In this document: in pieces, positions 57,231 through 64,000 of the stretch
Position numbering within the stretch: the first letter of the stretch is position 1
How the letters are laid out: every line of letters begins with the position of its first letter
Notes under the pieces: model-generated
The model's database searches: none
Told to the model about the DNA's origin: nothing
Seen by the model: the letters and a program-made list of their open reading frames with translations, nothing else
Program-made: the position numbers and the translations under genes
NCBI GenBank assembly: GCA_038503035.1
Contig: JAVSML010024632.1
Coordinates: 1-64,000 of the forward strand
Length of the DNA: 64,000 nucleotides
Direction of reading: 5' to 3'
Origin: Crocodylus rhombifer
Lineage: Eukaryota; Chordata; Crocodylia; Crocodylidae

Positions 57231-58216
57231 GAGAGTGTCACCTATGAGAAAGGGTCTTGTTGGAGAGTTCTAGAGTGTTAACACAATTTTTGTTCCTATT
57301 GAAAGGCCTTCTGCAGCTGCCAGTCTCAGGTTACTATTAGCTTTAATGGGTACAGGGTCAAGCAACTTAACTTTTTTTCAAGGATAAGATAGAGTTTGAT
57401 TCAAGGACATGTCTAGCAAGGACATGCTAGACACTTCAAAGACTCTTTGAAAATCTCAGCCACAGGTGCTTTATATCAGGCCCTGGATGACTCCCCTGTC
57501 TTTGATTTTTTTTTGAGGAGCCAGCAATAGGCTCTGCTGTAAAAGTGTGACAGACTCTGACTGAATCTTAATCTTGGTTTATTTCAATTCTTTCCTCTAA
57601 GTAAAGCAGCAGTTTGGTACTGTCTCCTGTAATTTAGAGGGATTATTCAGTGCTGATTCCCTTTTATGCTATCACAGCTGTCTATCATACTTACAAGAAG
57701 ACTATAATTCCAAAGAGCTCCCCCTCCTCCCACTCACCCTCTGATGTTGCTTATTTTTTTTTTCTTTTTCATGCTTTGTACATAAATTGAAGACTTCAAA
57801 GAGTAAAGCAGAAGAACTAAGTCACCCTGTTTTTTTTCTTTTCTTTTCTTTTCAAGTTTTTCATATTTTAATCTTCTATTAAAATCAGACTCAGTTTGAG
57901 ACAGGTATATGAACATTTTAACTTCCTGGCTGGTTAGTCAATAATAGCATGTCAGCTGCAGCATTTGCCAGTTGAGATCTTCACTGCATCATTTAACTGT
58001 TTCATAACTTACTGACAATATTTGTCAGAAACTGACAAAGACTCATGGTACTGCTGGGCTGGCAGCCTTTTCTGTCTAACAAAGACATCTTATTGGCCTG
58101 ATTCCACCCATGGTCTGGTACCCAAATGCTGAAGATGCAATTTTTGCCTGGTCTGCTGCCTTGACTAGAAACAGGTAAGGTGGTAGCTGCATGTTTTACA
58201 GAAAAATCAAAGCTGG
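57231..58216. other. Non-coding stretch with a TTTTC repeat
   Basis: No gene recognised. A pyrimidine run of TTTTC units lies at about 57829-57854, with a T-run just before 57770. Confidence 0.5.
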
Positions 58217-58570
58217 TTGTAACAGGGACTTAGGCAGGAGCCCTGTTACTTAGGCAAAGTCAGGCAAAGTTGACCTATGGATAAGCCCTGACAGGTGGAG
58301 GAATTTACACACCCGAAAAGGGATTGGGTGATTAGCCTGCCAAAACCAGCATAAAAGCAGGCAATGGAGAGATACCCATAGCCTTTGGGCATGAGAGGAT
58401 AATGAGGGGCAGCCAAAGCTCCAGAGAGAAAGAGAAAAGACAAAAGTCTCGCCTGATGACTTCAGAGAGGCACCAGGACCCCGGGATCTGAGTTGGAGAA
58501 ATGCCAGGCAAGCCCCATACCTTGTAATCCCCAGCAGCTCCATCGTGGCAGGCGAGTATGGAGGTGAGAC
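58217..58570 (+). mobile_element. Possible LTR fragment with promoter-like core
   Basis: It begins TGTAACAGGG and contains a hairpin GTAACAGGG/CCCTGTTAC (58219-58249). A TATA-like CATAAAAGCAGG lies at about 58350, followed by purine-rich sequence (AGAGAGAAAGAGAAAAGAC), a layout resembling the U3/R region of an LTR. No matching 3' end or target duplication was found, so this is only a possibility. Confidence 0.3.
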
Positions 58571-58733
58571 AATGCTAAACTCACCCAACATGCTCACACT
58601 GTTCTTATTGCTAGTGTTAATGACTATAACCACTAGTTTCCAAAATGAGATCAAAGAAGCTACACCTCCTCCTTCTTCTCCTTATCAGGCATGAAGTACT
58701 GCTGCTCAGCACTTTGAAGGACTATGCACTTAA

Positions 58734-59425
58734 GGGTCATATGTAGACAAAATGAGGGGCATGAGTTCATGATACTTTAAAGCAAGCTAAATGCTTTTGC
58801 ACTGCTTTGGTGTTTGCAAACATCAGCAGCGTATTGTGCATTATTTACAGCCACTGTAGCAAATTTGGTGGCATAATGTGCCTTAAATGGCTTGGCGCCC
58901 AGCAAACTAAAACTTCTCTGAGGAGTTTCAGTTTGCTTCCCTACAGCCATGGAGTGAGGCACTGGGCTCCATGCAGCTCAGGGGCTCTGCAGGAAGCCTG
59001 TGCAGGCAGCCTGGCAGCAGCCCGGGAAGGCAGGCTCCATCCAAGAAATGCAGTGAGCCTGATCCTTTTTTTTTTCCTTCTCCCCTGGAGCTTGCCTGCT
59101 TGAGCTGCATGGGGACCCAGGGCTTCCCTCCACAGCTGCAGTGCCCCCAGGACTGCCTGAGCTGGGTGCCTGTGGGCAGGTACTGCCTGGGGGCAGGGGC
59201 CACTGCTGCCATGGAGGGAAGCACCATCCCCCCTCCCCCCCCCGCAGCCCAGGGATCGCTCCACCTGCTGCCAGCTCGCTCTCCCCTCCCCTCCCCACTG
59301 CCAGAGAAGCAGGTAAGTCAACGGGGTGTGTGCACAACACAGGTGTTTAAAGGGACCTAAATTGAAGTGGTGTTTTTAAAACCTACCACTTCAGTTTAGA
59401 GCTCCTGTTTTGTCTACACATGCCC
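58734..59425. mobile_element. MITE with GTAGACAAAA ends and subterminal hairpins (692 bp)
   Basis: The left end is GGGTCATATGTAGACAAAA and the right end, inverted, is GGGCATGTGTAGACAAAA, a good TIR pair. Subterminal hairpins are present at both sides: CAAACTAAAACTTCTC/...AGTTTCAGTTTG near 58902-58932, and CTAAATTGAAGTGGT/ACCACTTCAGTTTAG at about 59357-59399. The GC-rich centre (58970-59330) is open in several frames on both strands, without recognisable domains. Confidence 0.7.
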
Positions 59426-61716
59426 AAGGATACTGGTGTGAAATCACCCTCCTGGAAAGTTCCCTTTTGAGATTTTTAGTTAACAACTTTTTCTTCTGTC
59501 ACTTCTAAAACCTGCAGGTAATTTCAAAGCCAACACTGATTTTAAGTTGTATGGCAAACTCTGCAAACAAGGAAACCCTGACATATGCCACTTGCAATAA
59601 AAATTGTCAATCTGAACAGCAAAGGTAGCCATGGGTCAGATCTAGCAGCGCTCTGCTCTCAGAACAGACATAGAGGGAACAGGAGTTGTGCAGGATCAAG
59701 TGCCGCAAGAATATCCTTTCAGAACTCTGGTAAGCAAAAGCAGTAAAAAGTGAGAAGGCTAACAATGATTGTTTAAAAAAAAATCTATATTTATTTAAAG
59801 TTCAAAACGGTAACAGTACTTAAGACTGTATTACTTCCCAAACTGCAGAACTATCCTCTTTAAAGGGGAATAGGATATCAGGCAGGCCTCTTGATTGTTC
59901 CCTGAATCTCAGCTTTCTTTTTGCTAAAATGCTAATTACTATGGGTGAGGGGAAAAAATACCCCACAAGTGATTTTGGTGTAACTGCTCGTATGTGCAGG
60001 TACCCTGCAACCAGAGTTCTGAGGGCCTCATTCCTGCCAATAGGAACAATTCAGTATTATAAGATGATATTTTAAATGCCAACATTGTTAGCTATTCTAT
60101 TGCTTACCACAGCATGCAAGAAACAAACAAGATCAGGTTATGAAAATATGTTCATTTTTCCCTGAATGGTTGTGCAGTTTGGGCAGCAGTTACCAACTTG
60201 TAGTGAGGCAGAAGGTGCCAAGACTGATTCTGTGGCCACGGAGGATGTTTCAGCTTTTGAAAATGTGAGAAATACTGATTGCATGGCTTCAGAGGGTGCA
60301 GATATCCTTTCATATCTTTGAACAACACTTTAAAATCCACAAGTATTGGTCAAGCTAAAATGCAAACATTACCACCAGCAATGTATGCTGGGCTCACAGG
60401 AGAAAATTTAAATCAGCACAGTCTACTTTAAAGGAAGCGTGTCCCTTAAGAAAACAGGCAAAGGATATAATAGTACCTGCACCTTCTTTTTGTTCTACTT
60501 TGTTCTACTTATCTACTGTGTGTAAATACACAATAGATTTAGAACCAAAATCCTTTCTGACATTTAAAAGCACTGTGTTTGGTTTATATCCAGGCCAAGC
60601 AAGCAACGCATTTAGCAAAGCATTTAAACCACCATTAAAATCTTGTACCCACATCTGAAATTTACCTTTGAAATATGCTTAGTGCTTTTGACATCTCTAG
60701 GTATGTTCATCAGGGACAGATTCCCTTAGCTCCTCGTTATCCATATAAATATACAGTACACTAGCCACTTCCACTACATGCCCTATGCATTTGGGAAGGG
60801 AAAGGCCTTTGTTGCTATAATTACCTACGTTAGGGGACAGAAGGTGTTGTTTAACAACTAGTTAATCCCAGGCTGCATCCCAGGTGAGAGTGGGTCCCTG
60901 GATCATTATACAATTGCTGAAAAGGAAACCCATAATACCACCTCATAATTTACTCAAAACTTCATGACAGCTCCAAAAATCACATAAAGATGTCAAGAGA
61001 CTATGAGCTTTCATTTCTTTAAGTTTTGAGCTCCTATGCATGCAAAGAAAAACATTTAAAAAAAAGTCCCAAATGCACAGAAAAGCAGCAGCAAAAACAA
61101 TATTAAAATAAAAATTCCCATGCATTTTACAGCAGTCTCATGATAATTTGCATCCTGATGTGTGACTTTCAAACAGGAATGGCTGGCAGTTCAGCTGTCG
61201 CTGCAGAAGAGGTGAGAAGTCCCAGGAGCAGAGAGCCATGTGGTTACCCTGGGTGCAACAATGTCTTAACTGGCTTCCCTCTGAAGTTCTATACAGAGGA
61301 TGGAGCTACCCTCCTTGCTCTCAGTCTGTAAGGGCAGAAATGCAATAATAGTACTGCTAGACAATAATGCATGTCCTGGGACACAGGAAGTGGGGCTTTC
61401 AATATGAAGGGCAGGGTCCCAGAGTACATAAGCAAGAATGAGCCTAGTCCCATATTGTCTTGCAATTGACAGCCTGTAAAAGCGAGACGGAGGCTCCTGT
61501 TACTTTAAGAGGAGAAAGGCAGCAGGGCAATACCTTCAGTCAGGGACAGGCAGGTGAGCAAGGGCCAGCTGCCAGCAAGTAGGCACCCAAAGAAGCATAA
61601 TGGTACGGTAGGAGCCCCCAGAGCTTTAGGTGACTACTCAAGAGCAAATGTGCAATAAGCAACAGTCAAAGCCTAGAGAAGCTGTCAAAGGGAAGGATGC
61701 AGAACTTGTAGACAAG
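59426..61716. other. Non-coding stretch, no gene recognised
   Basis: AT-rich unique-looking DNA with no motif-bearing frame. From about 61380 the composition becomes G/A-rich and may be part of an older repeat that continues around the MITEs at 61.7-62.5 kb. Confidence 0.45.
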
Positions 61717-61972
61717 GGACATGTCTACACAAGACACTAAATGCTCAGTAGACTAAGTCTACTGAACCCGAACGCAGCAGGCAAAAATCATTCTAATGTG
61801 CTAATGCACAGGATAATTAATCTACTGTGCATTACCATCACAAAAAAGCATGCACCTGTACTACTTCACAGTAGCACTAATTATGGCACATTACATTAGT
61901 ACATGTTAGTACAGGTACTAAACTTAATGTGCTGTAATTAGGGCACATTAATGCACGTGTAGACATGCTCAG
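61717..61972. mobile_element. MITE with TGTCTACA-type ends (256 bp)
   Basis: The left end is GGGACATGTCTACAC and the right end reads GTGTAGACATGCTC, an inverted match. The interior has CTAATGTGCTAATGCAC, CTACTGTGCATTA and GTGCTGTAATTAGGGCACATTAATGCAC blocks shared with 43231-43487. No coding capacity. Confidence 0.75.
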
Positions 61973-62193
61973 GGAGCAACAGATGAAGGGTGGTTTCTCA
62001 GGAAATCATACCTGCATCTGGTCAGGGAGGAACCTGACTGGAAGCAGTAAACCCTAGTTCTGGAACCAGAGGGGACAGTCTGGCCCTGACTTCTGCAGGG
62101 AAAGCCATTTCTGAAAACAGTTTCCTGGAAGAAAAACGCCTTGGAGGTTTGGGGAGAGCCAGCAGATAGGGGAAGGGTTTGAAATACTGTATA

Positions 62194-62515
62194 GCATTTA
62201 TACACATGCTCCAGGAATGGGGGCAGGGAGCACTTTAATTAGCGTGACTCTAGGAGCCATGCTAATTAAAGTGCCCAGAGTGTTACATGTATCAGTGTCC
62301 TGACACTGAAAAATGGTGGCGGGGGCACTTTAACTGCAAAAGCACCCCTGCCACCATTTTTCAGCGTGGGGACACTGGTACATGTGATGCTGGAACCTGC
62401 TGGAGGGTGGTAATTACCAGGCTTCAGCAGTACCATGCTCCAGCAGACTCAAGTCTGCTCCAACACACTTTAATTACAGCATGTCAAAGTAACCTCCCCG
62501 CATGTGTATAGGTGC
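62194..62515. mobile_element. Foldback MITE (family A), most complete copy (322 bp)
   Basis: The left end is GCATTTATACACATGC and the right end, inverted, is GCACCTATACACATGC. The centre is a strong palindrome: CTGAAAAATGGTGGCGGGGG near 62306 pairs with CCCCTGCCACCATTTTTCAG ending near 62365. Outer CACTTTAATTAGC/GCTAATTAAAGTGCC arms form a second hairpin at 62232-62271. Related copies lie at 40868, 46013 and 63514. Confidence 0.8.
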
Positions 62516-63513
62516 CCATTGAGACCTGAGGTGGAGCTTGAGTTTTATTTTTAAACACTTTGCTCATGTTTCTGTTCTGATGGGAGGCCTGGATTGTGGC
62601 TACAGGGGTGGTTTGGAGGCCACAAGGGATGCCTGCCGGGCATTCAATGCATCAAGCTCTTTTGGGTCAGGTACCCAGAGGAAAGGTGAGTGGAGGTGAA
62701 TGCAGGGCCAGAGGACTCAATACAGGAAACACAGTAATACCTGCAAAACATGGGTGTGGCTATGGAGGCAACTGGAGGCTGGAATTAGAGCCCTTAAGGC
62801 ACAGTTAGGGCCAGAAGGGCTGGTTTAGGACCAGGGCCCACTCAAAGAGAAATGAAGGGGAACTAGGGTCTGGAACCCAAGGACTGTGCCAAGAGGGAAG
62901 GCACAAAAGAAACTACAATAGAGATGGCCTTCCAAGTGCATAATTATTACAATCAAAAGCATGGCAGATGAGAGACAGGAGGTCAGGGAGGCCACAGAGC
63001 ATGGCACCCAAGTGCGTTTCAGATACTGGGGTTGCACTCCCAAGCCTGCTACACAACCATACTTCAATTCAATGTGATCTGTAGCAGACCACAGTGAGCC
63101 ACCCTCACTCTTCTTTGGGCTGGAATTCACTCAGACAGAAGGACAATCCAGCTCAGGAGCTATATAAGCTCTATTTAAGAACTGTTTTGAAACCTTAATG
63201 CATGGCCTTAAGTTTTCCTCCTGTATACAGACATCCTGCACTCTAAAGTGACTAAGAGCTGCAAAACTGGTCAAGTTGAAATTGTGTGAAGGTACAAGCA
63301 ACATGAATGTAAGGAAAACCATGAGAATTTACAATCCAGCTCAGGAGCTCTAACACAAACAAACAACAATAAAAAAGGCGTTTGGAAAACAGCATAAATA
63401 GGTTTGGCTGAAATCACTGTCTTACCCAAACCAGCTTAAATAAGGTGCACTCAGTGTAATGATAACAGTTTTTATAATTTAGAGACACTCTCTAATTTAA
63501 ACAAGTTAGGAAA
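62516..63513. other. Non-coding stretch, no gene recognised
   Basis: G/A-rich sequence to about 63130 (possible old repeat, continuing 61.4-61.7 and 61.98-62.19 kb), then AT-rich. No supportable gene. Confidence 0.45.
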
Positions 63514-63790
63514 TGCCTACACATGTGCAGTAAGGCTGCTCTGATGCGCTGTAATTACATGTTGGAGCAAACTCTATTACTGGAGTCTACTGGAGCATAG
63601 CAATTACCACACTCTAGCAGACTTCAGCATCCCATGTATCAGCGTCCCTATGCTGAAAAATGGTAGCAGGAGTGCTTTAACTTGACAAGATTTAGTTACA
63701 ATTCTCCTGCTGCCATTTTTCAGTGTGAAGACACTGATACACATGATGCTTAGGGTGCTTTAATTAGTGTAGCTCTCAGAACTGCTGGGC
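63514..63790. mobile_element. Foldback MITE copy (family A)
   Basis: It has GCCTACACATGTGC at the left. The central palindrome is ATGCTGAAAAATGGTAGCAG (63650) opposite CTGCTGCCATTTTTCAGTGTG (63709). ATGTATCAGCGTCC and GATACACATGATGC blocks mirror each other, followed by GTGCTTTAATTAGTG. The right terminus is less clear than in 62194-62515. Confidence 0.7.
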
Positions 63791-63805
63791 ATGGTACAAT
63801 TAATT

Positions 63806-63893
63806 GTTGGGAGCCTGCAGGCTGGATGAAATTGCCTGGTGAGCTAGATCTGGCCTGCAGGCCGTATTTTGCCCACACCTGCTCTAGTTCCTC
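63806..63893. mobile_element. hAT element terminus (right end)
   Basis: AGCCTGCAGGCTGGATGAAAT and TCTGGCCTGCAGGCC precede GTATTTTGCCCACACCTG; reverse-complemented, the end begins CAGGTGTGGGCAAAATACGG, a typical hAT terminus. The left end is not found, and the element may be truncated by the adjacent MITE. Confidence 0.6.
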
Positions 63894-64000
63894 CTCTGTT
63901 GTTAGGACAATGCAGTTGAACACTATCGCTTAATGCTTGTACCAGTACCCTGATTTAGTGCTTTGTATAGCCACAAGGATTTGGCTTGTGACTGTCAGAT

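Noticed and set aside
61140..61331. Frame with MAGSSAVAAEE and CGYPGCNN, exon-like at first sight
   Set aside because: The Cys pattern is too short to define a zinc finger, and I saw no convincing splice sites or neighbours.
1..64000. CRISPR arrays, bacterial operons, riboswitches, tRNA or rRNA genes
   Set aside because: No regularly spaced repeats with unique spacers and no tRNA-like or rRNA-like sequence were seen; the window is vertebrate nuclear DNA.

Overview
This is a piece of vertebrate nuclear DNA, AT-rich overall with GC-rich islands. The main clue is the repeat content: several CR1 LINEs with 3' tails of the ATTTCATAG/ATTCTATGA type, many short hAT-type elements, a Penelope-like element, LTR-element remnants and no recognisable mammalian SINE or L1. 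This points to a sauropsid; I favour a crocodilian, with a turtle as the alternative. That is inference from repeat families, not a database match. I found no host exon, tRNA, rRNA or other functional host gene. Most longer open frames are transposon debris or chance frames in GC-rich or low-complexity DNA.

Layout. 1-0.46 kb is purine-rich/GT and then C/A-rich low-complexity DNA. 1.9-9.6 kb holds two antisense CR1 tails, small hAT-type elements, a foldback and a decayed RTE-like LINE. 10-18 kb is mostly unique DNA with a TIR-bounded segment (11.6-12.3 kb), an assembly gap (14.86 kb) and a CR1 3' UTR (15.3-16.0 kb). 18.4-20.9 kb is a Penelope-like element with RT and GIY-YIG remnants. 21.0-25.95 kb is a near full-length antisense CR1 with ORF1 (esterase), ORF2 (endonuclease plus RT) and a tandemly repeated 5' end. 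27-36 kb is unique sequence with MITEs and a 142-bp near-perfect palindrome. 36.0-41 kb is dense in transposons: a 1.2-kb hAT-type element, a 1.38-kb solo LTR with its target duplication, and further hAT and foldback MITEs. 43.5-44.1 kb is a second solo LTR. 46.6-49.05 kb is a GC-rich block with a Harbinger-type transposase remnant. 50.7-56.2 kb has a CR1 tail, a hAT element with a perfect 8-bp target duplication and an internal 40-bp minisatellite, and two stacked sense CR1s (one old, one young). 56.4-64 kb carries more TIR elements and foldback MITEs.

Nothing here forms an operon or pathway; the window is a record of transposon activity. The most useful observations are these. Two CR1 copies of one young subfamily share an Asp-to-His change in the RT catalytic box. 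The 5' end of the long CR1 is a duplicated 421-bp monomer with a promoter-like core. A non-autonomous foldback family occurs four times. The 33.3-kb palindrome is unexplained. I found no credible new cellular system.
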